Source: Salinisphaera sp049568105 (GTDB taxonomy: Bacteria; Pseudomonadota; Gammaproteobacteria; Nevskiales; Salinisphaeraceae). Taken from it: a DNA stretch of 64,000 nucleotides. The notes beneath the pieces are model-generated. The model was not told the DNA's origin, did not search any database, and was given only the letters and a program-made list of their open reading frames with translations. The stretch is taken from NCBI RefSeq assembly GCF_049568105.1, contig NZ_CP145335.1:4030001-4094000 (forward strand). The letters are read 5' to 3'. The position numbers and the translations under genes are program-made. Shown one piece after another: positions 25,862 to 33,928 of this stretch; the stretch's first letter is position 1, and each line of letters opens with the position of its first letter.

Positions 25862-27148
25862 TTACCGCCCCGAGCGGCGTTTTTCGAACAGTTTGCCGAG
25901 TGGGCCGATGCGTTTGTTGTTGCCAACCGTGCCGTCGCTCGACCGGGCCTGATCCGGCGGCAGCCGCTCGGGCGCCTCCTGGGCCGGCTCTTCCAGGCTC
26001 GGCTCGACTCGAGCAGAACCCCGTCCGGCCCTGTCGCCCGCGAGCGCATCGTCCGCGCTCGGCTCATCCAGCCAGGGCTCGGTACGCCCCGGGCCAGGCT
26101 TTGTTGGCTGTGGGCGCGCGGATTCTTTGGGCGCTGGCACTACCTCGAGCGCTTCGTCGGGGCTCGTCTCCGCCTCGTTGGCCATCGTAGCGGCGCCCGG
26201 CGCATCGACGCGGGCGTTCTCTGCCCGATGCGCGAGCGCGCTGATCCAACCCACGAAACGCGGCAACAACCGCAGCGGCAGGTCGTGGCCCATGCCCGGA
26301 ATTTCTTCGTAGCGGCATTCAGGCAGCGCGGCCGCCGTGGCCCGGCCGTGTTTGACCGGCAACAGGGGGTCGGCCTTGCCGTGGATCACCAGGACCGGGC
26401 AATGCACACCGCCCAGCAGATCCTCGCGCGAGCGGGCCGCCAGCACCGCCAACGTCTGCCGCGCAGTGCCGGCCGGGTAATAGCTGCGCTCGACCATACG
26501 CCGCAGCTCGGCCTGCCAGTCGGCCTGGGTTCGGCCCATATGCGGGCTGCTGATCATGCGCATGGTCTTGGCCATATGGGCCGCGATCACGTCCGGATCA
26601 CGGCTTTTCGGCGCTTTGGCCAGCCGCAGCAGAATCTTGAGCTTGCCGCGCGGCAGATTCCGGGCGCTGGTGCTGGACATGATCGAAGTCAGGCTCGCCA
26701 CGCGCTCGGGATACTCACCGGCCACCAGCTGGGCGATCATGCCGCCCATGGAGGCGCCCACCAGATGGGCGCGATCGATATCCAGCGCATCCATCAGCCC
26801 GAGCGTATCGGTGGCCATATCATCCAGGCTATAGGCCGTACTGATCGGGCGATTCATTACCGATTTGAAAAACGCCTGATGGGCCGTGTCATAGCCTTTG
26901 GCGGTGCGTAGCTTGGTCGATAGGCCGATATCGCGATTGTCGAAGCGAATCACTCGCAGGCCGGCCTCCGCCAGGGCCCGACAAAACGCATCCGGCCAGC
27001 CCAGGAGCTGGGTGCCCAGCCCCATGATCAGCAACAGCGCGGGATCGGCGTCGCTGCCGAACTGCTCATAGGCCAGCTCTAGGCCGTTGGCCTCGACCGT
27101 ATCGACGATATCGGCGCCTTCTAGCGCCGGGGCAAGATACTCCGCCAT
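25862..27148 (-). CDS. Alpha/beta hydrolase with disordered C-terminal tail
   Basis: 428 residues. The first 300 form an alpha/beta hydrolase: the oxyanion segment LIMGLGTQLLGWPDAFC, the nucleophile elbow VGASMGGMIAQ (Ser, about 126), Asp in IHGKADPLLPV and His in GMGHDLP. This is the esterase/hydrolase group often annotated as alpha/beta fold or 3-oxoadipate enol-lactonase-like. The C-terminal 125 residues are acidic, proline-rich and of low complexity (EPSLEEPAQEAPERLPPD), ending in a basic KLFEKRRSGR; this tail is unusual for the family. The ATG at 27148 has AGGAGG 11 bases upstream; a longer frame to 27487 overlaps the divergent DUF1992 gene. Confidence 0.85.
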   Translation of the reverse strand: MAEYLAPALEGADIVDTVEANGLELAYEQFGSDADPALLLIMGLGTQLLGWPDAFCRALAEAGLRVIRFDNRDIGLSTKLRTAKGYDTAHQAFFKSVMNRPISTAYSLDDMATDTLGLMDALDIDRAHLVGASMGGMIAQLVAGEYPERVASLTSIMSSTSARNLPRGKLKILLRLAKAPKSRDPDVIAAHMAKTMRMISSPHMGRTQADWQAELRRMVERSYYPAGTARQTLAVLAARSREDLLGGVHCPVLVIHGKADPLLPVKHGRATAAALPECRYEEIPGMGHDLPLRLLPRFVGWISALAHRAENARVDAPGAATMANEAETSPDEALEVVPAPKESARPQPTKPGPGRTEPWLDEPSADDALAGDRAGRGSARVEPSLEEPAQEAPERLPPDQARSSDGTVGNNKRIGPLGKLFEKRRSGR

Positions 27149-27361
27149 ACTCGCTCGATCCTCCTGCGTTCGGCAGCTATCGCCGGGGCTAGGGTCTGGG
27201 GGCAATCCGCCCGACTCGACCGCGCCCGCCACGATCTGGATGAACACACTATTCCAAGCCTGCGCTTTACGGCCTATCGGCGACCGCGCAAGACTATTGA
27301 AACAAGCGCCGGCGCCCGGGACATAACAACAGGTCTGAGCCAACAGCGTATAATTTTTCGC

Positions 27362-27754
27362 ATGAGCCTGCTCGATCGCCTCGCCGACGCCCATATCGAA
27401 GACGCCGCCGAACGCGGCGAGCTCGATGATTTGCCCGGTGCCGGTCGGCCGCTGCCGCCCGACGCAGCCAAAGATGTGCCTTCGCATCTACGGGCCGGGT
27501 ATCGCCTGCTCAAAAACGCCGGCTACGTGCCCCCGGAAATCCAGGCCCAACGCGATCTGCGCGAAGTCGAGGATCTACTGGCGCGCGCCCTACCAGAATC
27601 CGACCAGGCCAAGCGCCTGACCCGCCGTGCCCGCTGGATCGAAACCCGGCTGGCCGAGAGCCCACGCGGCCGTGCCCTGCTGCGCGATCAGGGCTATGGC
27701 GATCGCATCCGGCAACAACTCGCCGACTCTCACTTTGCCGACCCCGACTCTTGA
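27362..27754 (+). CDS. DUF1992 (DnaJ-homologue DnaJC28-like) protein
   Basis: 130 residues, a single DUF1992 domain: the N-terminal LLDRLADAHIEDAAERGELD followed by LPGAGRPLPPD is the family signature. Known bacterial members (YhdN type) lack a J-domain and have no established function; the human homologue is annotated as DNAJC28. The rest is helical and charged. The stop overlaps the start of the acetyltransferase gene (TGATG), so the two are translationally coupled. Confidence 0.88.
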   Translation: MSLLDRLADAHIEDAAERGELDDLPGAGRPLPPDAAKDVPSHLRAGYRLLKNAGYVPPEIQAQRDLREVEDLLARALPESDQAKRLTRRARWIETRLAESPRGRALLRDQGYGDRIRQQLADSHFADPDS

Positions 27755-28275
27755 TGGACGATATTGAACTGATCGCGGCCGATACGCCGTTGCTGCATGC
27801 CGAACTGGCTGCCTTGGCCCATGTGATCTGGCATCAGCACTACACCCCGATCATCGGCGAGGATCAGGTGCGCTACATGCTCGACGGCGGTTACAACGAG
27901 GCCGTCCTGGCCGAACAACAGGCGGCAGGCACCTGCTTTACCCTGGCCCGGCGAGACGATCGGTTCATCGCCTTTGCTGCAGTATCGCCCGATCCGGCCG
28001 AGCCGAGCACGGCCTGGCTCGACAAACTCTATGTTCTGCTCGAAGCCCGCAATCTCGGCGTTGGCCGCCGGCTGGTGGCGCGCGCAGCCGATCAGGCGGC
28101 TGCTGCCGGCGCCGATACCCTGCGTCTGCGCGTCAACCGACACAATGCCGATTCGATCACCGCCTATCAGCGGCTCGGCTTCGTAGTCGAATACGAAGAC
28201 ATCAAAGACATCGGCCAGGGCTATGTGATGGACGACTATGTCATGGCCGCGCCGGTGGCCACGCTGCAGCGCTAG
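27754..28275 (+). CDS. GNAT family N-acetyltransferase
   Basis: 173 residues with the GNAT fold. The acetyl-CoA loop is VLLEARNLGVGRRLVARA (about 92-109, R/Q-x-x-G-x-G/A pattern as ARNLGVGRRL). Motif B is seen in LRLRVNRHNADSITAYQRLGFVV, the strand-helix of an N-terminal or small-molecule acetyltransferase. LDKLYVL and DYVMAAPV fit the strands. The substrate is unknown. The start ATG overlaps the preceding stop, linking it to the DUF1992 protein in one operon. Confidence 0.88.
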   Translation: MDDIELIAADTPLLHAELAALAHVIWHQHYTPIIGEDQVRYMLDGGYNEAVLAEQQAAGTCFTLARRDDRFIAFAAVSPDPAEPSTAWLDKLYVLLEARNLGVGRRLVARAADQAAAAGADTLRLRVNRHNADSITAYQRLGFVVEYEDIKDIGQGYVMDDYVMAAPVATLQR

Positions 28276-28911
28276 GCTGTCTGCGGTTTCGCAACCACGC
28301 CATACGGGCGCCTGCAAACCGGGTCAGGCCCGGCGGAGGCGCCGCATCGACGCCGGCCTCGGCCGGGGCACACCGTAGCGCCTCGGCCCGATGGGCTACT
28401 CGCCCGACGACATGGCGCCCCTGAAGCGCCATAGCCTGCTCGCATCGGACGACCAGGCTACGTTCGCCTAGTCCTATCCGGCTGGAAGCCACGGCTAGCG
28501 CCTACCCGCGCGACGCATCAACCGCCTTTAGCGCGATTACAGCGCGCCGCAGCGGAGCGCTACAAGCTCGCGAGCCCGCCTGGCCTAGCCTTCGCCCGGT
28601 CTTGCAGACAATCGCTCGAGCCTACTGTGCCCGGCGCTAGGGCGTGTCGTGATGAGCTACGCCAGCGTGTGACGCCCGCCCATCGGGTCAAGCAAGACGC
28701 AGGCCGCCGCGGGTAGCGGGCTCAGGTTCACGCCCTGCAACGCCCCGCATAGCGCGATAGGCAGGCGTCCTGCATCGGGCCTGCCGCTCTGTCGCAGCCG
28801 CCTGGTGTTAGCGTTCGCTCACCTGGCTGGGCCACGCCACGCTCACGATGCCTTGGCGTGCCAACACAGACCGCCGCTGCGGCAGCGGTACGTGACGACG
28901 CGCCCTAGGTA
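28276..28911. other. Long gene-free stretch before repeat B
   Basis: About 640 GC-rich bases between the GNAT gene and repeat copy B. Open frames are short and without start signals or similarity. I see no tRNA, terminator or transposase remnant. Confidence 0.5.
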
Positions 28912-29230
28912 GTGTTGAGGTTTCGTGCGCATCCGCACCGAGGTCTGTTGGGCTGCAAGCCGAGGTGCGGCGAATGCAGCGTCGCGGCGCGACGCCCGTC
29001 CACCCTGGATTGCAGCCCAACAGCCGTTGTTTCAAAGGGTTGTGCTCCAATCGCGGTTGCCTGCGTTACGAGCCTTGATCGGAGCACGCCCAAAGCACGC
29101 CCAAAGCACGCCCAAAGCACGCCCAAAGCACGCCCAGAGCACGCTTAGAGCACGTCAGAACCAGCGACTCGCGCCGCGCCCGCCCCGATTTAGGGGCAAC
29201 GCAGCACCGGCCGCAACCGCAGCACGCCCT
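28912..29230 (+). repeat. Dispersed intergenic repeat, copy B (with internal minisatellite)
   Basis: The longest copy. It shares the outer part GTTGAGGTTTnGTGCG near its start with copy C and the centre with copy A (CAACAGCCGTTGTTTC is identical in A and B). It is longer than A and C chiefly because of the seven-unit 11-bp tandem array. It ends at the stop codon of the ferritin-like gene. Confidence 0.75.
29084..29160 (+). repeat. 11-bp tandem repeat (minisatellite), 7 units
   Basis: Four perfect units GCACGCCCAAA (29084-29127) are followed by GCACGCCCAGA, GCACGCTTAGA and GCACGTCAGAA. Copy A of the host repeat has a single unit at the same place, so the array arose by local expansion. Confidence 0.9.
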
Positions 29231-29726
29231 AGTCCGCAGGCGCTTTGGCGAGATACTGCCGCGTCGTATCCAGCAGGTTCTCGGACAGCCAATGGGCCAT
29301 GGCTTCGTTCTCGCGCATGATCGATTCGAGCGTGGCACGTACTTCGGCCTCACCGGCCTGGTCGGCGGCTGTGATCATGGCGCGGAAATTGGCGATTTCG
29401 AAATGTTCGAAAGCCAGGCTGGCGGCCACGCTTTGTACCGCCGTTTCACCGGACAAGCGTGTGCCCCAGGAATGGCCCAGCGCCGACAGCTTGCCGCCGA
29501 TGTCTTTAGCGGCCGAGGTATGGGCGCCGAGCCGCTCGATCGCGGATTTGATATCCGCGCCGTGGTGGCGGGTTTCGGCGACGTGCGCCCGTAGCTTGTC
29601 GCGCAGCTTGGGATAGGCCTCGAGCGCATCGGCGCGGCCGGACATCATCGTCTCGCCGTGCTCGACCATGGCATGGGCTTCCTGCAGCCAGTTGATCAAC
29701 GTGCTTCGAGTGTTATCTACCGACAT
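29229..29726 (-). CDS. Ferritin-like domain protein (DUF892/YciE-like)
   Basis: 165 residues, almost entirely helical. Four long helices with E/H pairs (AHAMVEHGE, HVAETRHHGADI, FEHFEIANF, MRENEAMAHWL) match the ferritin-like DUF892/YciE-YciF family, which has a di-metal four-helix bundle and is linked to stress. The LINWLQEAHAMVEHG start is typical, as is a length near 165. The last bases overlap the edge of repeat copy B. Confidence 0.82.
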   Translation of the reverse strand: MSVDNTRSTLINWLQEAHAMVEHGETMMSGRADALEAYPKLRDKLRAHVAETRHHGADIKSAIERLGAHTSAAKDIGGKLSALGHSWGTRLSGETAVQSVAASLAFEHFEIANFRAMITAADQAGEAEVRATLESIMRENEAMAHWLSENLLDTTRQYLAKAPAD

Positions 29727-29800
29727 GATTCGCTCCTGTTATACGCTTGGCCTCTCTCAAGGAACTGGGGCACAACGGTTCCACGTGCAACCGTTATCGA

Positions 29801-30331
29801 TCAGCTGAGTTCCGACAACGCCTCGGAAAACGCCGCGAGCACGTCCTCGGAAAACAGCACGAACCGTACATGCTCGATCGATACTGCCTCGCGGGCGCGT
29901 TCGGCTACGGTCTGGACCGCGATCGCACCGGCCTCGTCCAGCGGGTAGCCATAGATACCGGCCGAGATCGCCGGAAACGCGATCGAGCCCGCCTGTTTGT
30001 CCTCGGCCAGGGCCAGGGCATTGCGATAACAGGCCGCCAACTGCTTCGGCACTTCCGGTTTCTGGGAATAGACCGGGCCTACGCAGTGCACCACCCAATC
30101 GTTGGGCAGCTCGAAGGCCTCGGTGATCACCGCCTGGCCAGCCTCGATCGGCGCCAGCGCACGGCTGGCCTTGACCAGCTCCGGGCCGGCCGCGCGGTTG
30201 ATAGCGCCGTCCACGCCGCCGCCGCCCTTGAGCTGTTTGTTGGCGGCATTAACGATGATGTCGATATCCGCCTGCCGGGTGATATCGCCGTGCACGCATT
30301 CGATGACGAGCTCGCCGATCTGTCGCTGCAT
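29801..30331 (-). CDS. Macrodomain protein (O-acetyl-ADP-ribose deacetylase-like)
   Basis: 176 residues. The macrodomain is complete: CVHGDITRQ, IVNAANKQLKGGGGVDGAI (ADP-ribose binding and catalytic Asn/Asp/Gly-rich loop) and FPAISAGIYGYP (diphosphate loop). This is the MacroD/YmdB class that removes ADP-ribose or O-acetyl-ADP-ribose. The ATG at 30331 has GGAG seven bases upstream; an earlier ATG at 30370 is also in frame. It is divergent from ptrB. No ADP-ribosyltransferase is adjacent. Confidence 0.9.
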   Translation of the reverse strand: MQRQIGELVIECVHGDITRQADIDIIVNAANKQLKGGGGVDGAINRAAGPELVKASRALAPIEAGQAVITEAFELPNDWVVHCVGPVYSQKPEVPKQLAACYRNALALAEDKQAGSIAFPAISAGIYGYPLDEAGAIAVQTVAERAREAVSIEHVRFVLFSEDVLAAFSEALSELS

Positions 30332-30519
30332 GGTCTGCTCCGAAACCTGAAATTCGCTGGCCGCCATCATCGCGCGCTGCCCCGCCGCTGACCAGCGGTT
30401 TTCCGCTATCGTGTCGCAGCCGCGCGAACGGCGCACAATAAACAGCACGCATCTTGAACCCAGGCCGAGCGCCCCGCACAACCTGTACTGGATGCTCTCA
30501 ATCGAGGAACAAGGTCCGC

Positions 30520-32658
30520 ATGTCTGCAACCGCCAACGCCAGCCGCCCCCAGCCGCCGATCGCTGCCCGCCAGCCGACCGAAAAAACAGTGCACGGCGTC
30601 ACGCTCACCGACGACTATGCCTGGCTGCGCGATGCCAACTGGCGTGAGGCGATGCTCGACCCAGACCAGCTCGATGCCGATATTCGCGCCTATCTCGAGG
30701 CCGAAAACACCTATACCGAGGCGGTGATGGCCGATACCGCCGGGCTACAGAAGACGCTGGTCGCCGAAATGCGCGCCCGCATGGCCGAGCGCGATGCCAG
30801 CGTGCCGACCGCCGATGGCGACTGGGTCTACTACGTGCGTTTCCGCGAAGGCGGCCAGCATCCGATCTTCTGCCGGGCACCGAGAGCCGCCGACGGCTCG
30901 GCCGAACCGGGCGAACCGCTTACCGACGAACAGATCCTGCTGGACGGCGATGCCGAGGCCGAAGGCAAAGTCTATTTCTCGCTGGGCTCGGTCGACCACA
31001 GCCCGGACCATGCCAAGTTGGCCTTCTCGCTGGACGAGCGCGGCTCCGAGGCCTATACGATCCACGTGCGCGATATCGTCACCGGCGACGAAATCCAGCC
31101 GCCGATCGATAACACCACCGGCAATGTGCTGTGGTCGGCCGACAGCCAAACGCTGTTCTACGTCACCCTCGACGACAACCACCGCCCCTGCCGGGTCTGG
31201 CGGCTCGCCCTCGGCGAAGAACCGACCGCGGCCGAACTGGTCTATGCCGAATCCGACCCCGGCTTTTTCGTCGGCCTGGGCGAAACCCAGAGCGCCCGCT
31301 ATCTGCTGATCCATGCCCACGACCATGCGACCAGCGAAGTGCGCTTTATCCCAGCCGACGAGCCGACCGCCGAGCCGCGGCTGGTCGCCGAACGGCTGCC
31401 GGAACGCGAATACGGCGTGGACGACGACGGCGCCGAGCATTTCGTGATCCTCACCAACGCCGACGGCGCCGAGGACTTCAAACTCATGCGCGCGCCGATC
31501 GCCAGCCCCGAGGCCGAGCACTGGCAGGAACTCGTGCCCCACGAACCAGGCCGGCTGATCCTCGACCATGTCGAATTCGCCGACTTCCGCGTTCGCATGG
31601 AACGCGCCGATGCCCTGCCACGCATCATCATCACCGACAAGCGACGCGGCGAAGACCATGCCATCGCCTTCCCGCACGAAGCCTATTCGCTCGGCATGTC
31701 GGCCGGCTATGAATTCAACACCCACAGCCTGCGCTTTCTCTACAGCGCCCCGCATACGCCCGACGAAACCTTCGACTACGACATGGCCAGCCGCGAGCGG
31801 GTACTGCGTAAGCAGCGCCAGGTGCCGAGCGGCTTCGACCCGAGCCAGTACACCGTCCGGCGGCTGACCGCCGAAACCGTGGACGGCGAGCACGTCCCGA
31901 TCACCATCACCCACCATAAAGACACCCCGCTCGACGGCAGCGCGCCTTGCCTGCTGCACGGCTACGGCGCCTACGGCATTTCCGAACCGGCCGCGTTTTC
32001 CTCCAGCCGGTTTTCGCTGATCGACCGCGGCTTCGTGTACGCCATCGCCCATATCCGCGGCGGCAAGGAACGCGGCTATCGCTGGTACAAGGAAGGCAAG
32101 CTGGAGAAAAAGCCCAATACCTTTGCCGACTATATCCGCGTCGCCGAGCACCTCATCGAGACCGGCTATACCGCAGCCGGCCAGATCGCCGCCCACGGTG
32201 GCAGCGCCGGCGGCATGCTGGTCGGCGCCGTGGTCAACCAACGCCCGGAGCTGTTCGGCGCCGCGATCGCCGACGTGCCCTTCGTGGACGTGCTCAACAC
32301 TATGATGGACGACAGCCTGCCGCTCACTCCGCCCGAGTGGCCCGAATGGGGCAACCCGCGCGACGATGCCAAAGCGTTCGAAACCATCCGCAGCTACTGC
32401 CCCTACCAGAACGTCACCGCCCAGGATTACCCGGCCATGCTCGTCATCGCCGGCGTCTCCGACCCGCGCGTGACCTATTGGGAACCGGCCAAATGGGTCG
32501 CCAAACTGCGCACCACCAAAACCGACGCCAACACCCTGCTGCTTAAAACCCATATGGCCGCCGGCCACGGCGGCGTCTCCGGCCGATTCGCCGCGCTAGA
32601 AGAAACCGGGCTGATCTTTGCGTTTCTGCTCAAGGAGCTTAAAGGGACGACCGACTAA
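30520..32658 (+). CDS. ptrB: Oligopeptidase B (S9A prolyl oligopeptidase family)
   Basis: 712 residues, the usual oligopeptidase B length. An N-terminal segment (RQPTEKTVHGVTLTDDYAWL) and a seven-bladed propeller are followed by a C-terminal alpha/beta hydrolase domain (about 440-705). The catalytic triad is Ser in HGGSAGGMLVG, Asp in GVSDPRVTYWEP and His in AAGHGGVSGR. Cleavage after Arg or Lys in short peptides is expected; the protein is cytosolic, with no signal peptide. The start ATG at 30520 follows AAGG. A strong terminator lies 26 bases after the stop. Confidence 0.94.
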   Translation: MSATANASRPQPPIAARQPTEKTVHGVTLTDDYAWLRDANWREAMLDPDQLDADIRAYLEAENTYTEAVMADTAGLQKTLVAEMRARMAERDASVPTADGDWVYYVRFREGGQHPIFCRAPRAADGSAEPGEPLTDEQILLDGDAEAEGKVYFSLGSVDHSPDHAKLAFSLDERGSEAYTIHVRDIVTGDEIQPPIDNTTGNVLWSADSQTLFYVTLDDNHRPCRVWRLALGEEPTAAELVYAESDPGFFVGLGETQSARYLLIHAHDHATSEVRFIPADEPTAEPRLVAERLPEREYGVDDDGAEHFVILTNADGAEDFKLMRAPIASPEAEHWQELVPHEPGRLILDHVEFADFRVRMERADALPRIIITDKRRGEDHAIAFPHEAYSLGMSAGYEFNTHSLRFLYSAPHTPDETFDYDMASRERVLRKQRQVPSGFDPSQYTVRRLTAETVDGEHVPITITHHKDTPLDGSAPCLLHGYGAYGISEPAAFSSSRFSLIDRGFVYAIAHIRGGKERGYRWYKEGKLEKKPNTFADYIRVAEHLIETGYTAAGQIAAHGGSAGGMLVGAVVNQRPELFGAAIADVPFVDVLNTMMDDSLPLTPPEWPEWGNPRDDAKAFETIRSYCPYQNVTAQDYPAMLVIAGVSDPRVTYWEPAKWVAKLRTTKTDANTLLLKTHMAAGHGGVSGRFAALEETGLIFAFLLKELKGTTD

Positions 32659-32683
32659 GTCGCTTCTTCGGCCAGCGCATCAG

Positions 32684-32714
32684 AAAACGCCCGCTTTATA
32701 GCGGGCGTTTTTTA
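32684..32714 (+). terminator. Rho-independent terminator of ptrB
   Basis: ACGCCCGC and GCGGGCGT form an 8-bp GC stem (extended by A/T pairs) around TTTATA, followed by a T-run. It is a standard intrinsic terminator just after ptrB and marks the left edge of the foreign region. Confidence 0.93.
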
Positions 32715-32728
32715 TTGGAGTGAGCAGG

Positions 32729-32826
32729 CGAGGCGTTGGCAGGGTTTCCTAAATCGGCCGGGGTTCGAAAGCGAGAACTAGCGTAGCTCGCTTATGCCCA
32801 ATACTAGACCTGACCCCAACGCCTCG
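32729..32826. repeat. 11-bp inverted repeat at the left edge of the foreign region
   Basis: CGAGGCGTTGG (32729-32739) and CCAACGCCTCG (32816-32826) are perfectly inverted and 76 bp apart. The enclosed sequence holds a smaller hairpin (GCGAG/CTCGC, about 32771-32791). The right arm overlaps the transposase remnant. Its nature (terminal repeat of a small element, or chance) is unclear. Confidence 0.45.
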
Positions 32827-33004
32827 TAACCCGGTAATCATCGCGCTGGCCCAACGCTTGGAACAGCGTGGCCTGGCACCCAAGGCGATCGTCGGTGCGA
32901 GCATGCGAAAGCTCGTGCATCTGATCTACGGCGTCGTGAAGTCAGGCCGGCCGTTCAAGGCCGAAATACCGATGGCGGGACTTGAATTTCAAGAGGGTAT
33001 CTGA
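32822..33004 (+). pseudogene. IS110/IS1111-type transposase, C-terminal remnant
   Basis: About 60 codons are open to the TGA at 33002, without a start codon. They read RNPVIIALAQRLEQRGLAPK, then ASMRKLVHLIYGVVKSGRPF and a short tail. The MRKLLxxxxxxxK/RxxxPF ending is the C-terminus of IS110-family (Transposase_20) enzymes, normally 300-400 residues long. The N-terminal DEDD part is missing, so the element is dead. The remnant stops 16 bases from an attC core site; some IS1111-group elements are known to target attC. Confidence 0.75.
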
Positions 33005-33026
33005 CCTCGCTACCTGCTTGTTAGGT
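33005..33026 (-). other. Truncated attC-like site (attC-3)
   Basis: On the minus strand the core ACCTAAC (33026-33020) overlaps the stop codon of the preceding gene, exactly as in the two complete sites. The partner core is missing, because the sequence runs straight into the transposase remnant. Confidence 0.55.
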
Positions 33027-33836
33027 GATCAGCTCGCCCACGCCTCCAGGATAGGTATTGGCTACCGCATCAAAGGTACTCTCGCCTTCAGTGTGGGCGC
33101 GCATGAGCTTAGCGGTAGAAAGACAATTCGTAATTGCAAGATCGCACCCGCTTGGTACCGTGGATATACCTAGCTTCTTGGCCCATGCTTTCAAAACTGT
33201 GCCTGAAGCTTTAAAAGCGTTGAGATCGTCTGAAAGCGCTACCTCAATCTCGAGAATACGTGGCACTCCCAGGCTATTCAGCTTCGCAGCCAGCGATTCA
33301 TCCGAGAGCCCAAAATACGCTGACTCACCACCCCAGCTTCCGAGAAGTGGCGAGACGCGTTCATCGCCGGAGTGCAGTGGGACGGTGACAGTCCAGAGCT
33401 TTCCAGATCTTATGTCTCCTTGCGACCGGAAGGGGCTTTCTTCCAGAACCACATCAGCTTCTTCCTGACTCAGCACCTCCATGGCCACGAGGGCATGAAG
33501 TCGTTCTTGTAAAAACTCTAATGACGAAAGCACTAATCTTCGGCACATCGCCTTTACTTCATGATTCAACAATCTCGTATAGTGCCATGCTCGTATTCGT
33601 GTCTTTGCCAGTATCGGTGTCAGCGTGTGCTCCTGAAACCACAGGTAATCCGCATTAAACCCATTTGAATTTAGGCTCTGATGCGGTGAGCTATTGCGAT
33701 GCTCGTCCATCAATCTGCGTACTTCAGAGTGATAGTCGAAAATAAGCTGTGATTCCGCTGTGAGCGCTTGCTGTAGCTCAACAGTAAAGGAATTTGGATT
33801 CCAGAGATCTATCACGATGCTTTTGACCTTTGCCAC
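33021..33836 (-). CDS. Cassette gene of unknown function
   Basis: 271 residues with a GTG start lying inside the attC core (GTTAGGTGGCA). I do not recognise the family. The protein is soluble and has a conspicuous segment KTRIRAWHYTRLLNHEVKAM (about 79-98), a charged helical region (about 100-135) and a C-terminal alpha/beta part with IEVALSDDLNAF. The HYT signature near the start of a strand recalls ADP-ribosyltransferase-like folds, but no catalytic Glu can be assigned, so this is a guess. Base composition is AT-richer than the chromosome. It is the last complete cassette gene before the transposase remnant; a stop TAA in the next attC core ends it. Confidence 0.7.
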   Translation of the reverse strand: MAKVKSIVIDLWNPNSFTVELQQALTAESQLIFDYHSEVRRLMDEHRNSSPHQSLNSNGFNADYLWFQEHTLTPILAKTRIRAWHYTRLLNHEVKAMCRRLVLSSLEFLQERLHALVAMEVLSQEEADVVLEESPFRSQGDIRSGKLWTVTVPLHSGDERVSPLLGSWGGESAYFGLSDESLAAKLNSLGVPRILEIEVALSDDLNAFKASGTVLKAWAKKLGISTVPSGCDLAITNCLSTAKLMRAHTEGESTFDAVANTYPGGVGELIT

Positions 33837-33928
33837 CTAACGCCGAAGCTCAGTTGTGGCCGGAGCGGGCGAAGGCAACCCGAAGCGCGGCAGCGCTTTG
33901 GGCGGTCCACTGCAGCGATTCGTTAGGC
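33835..33928 (-). other. attC-like recombination site 1 (94 bp)
   Basis: Bounded by the core sequences GCCTAAC and GTTAGGT (minus strand). The inner arms CTGCAGTGGACCG and CTCAGTTGTGGCCGG (reverse complement of the other side) pair imperfectly with unpaired extra bases, as in the extrahelical bases of integron attC sites. It contains the stop codon of the DUF4238 gene in one core and the start of the next gene in the other. Confidence 0.82.

Noticed and set aside
29084..29160. CRISPR array
   Set aside because: The 11-bp units are directly adjacent without spacers, and no cas genes are present.
30745..32568. 607-codon antisense frame across ptrB
   Set aside because: Gly/Val/His-rich antisense shadow; the sense strand holds the full catalytic triad.
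32755..32775. tRNA-like GGTTCGAA
   Set aside because: No cloverleaf arms can be built around it.
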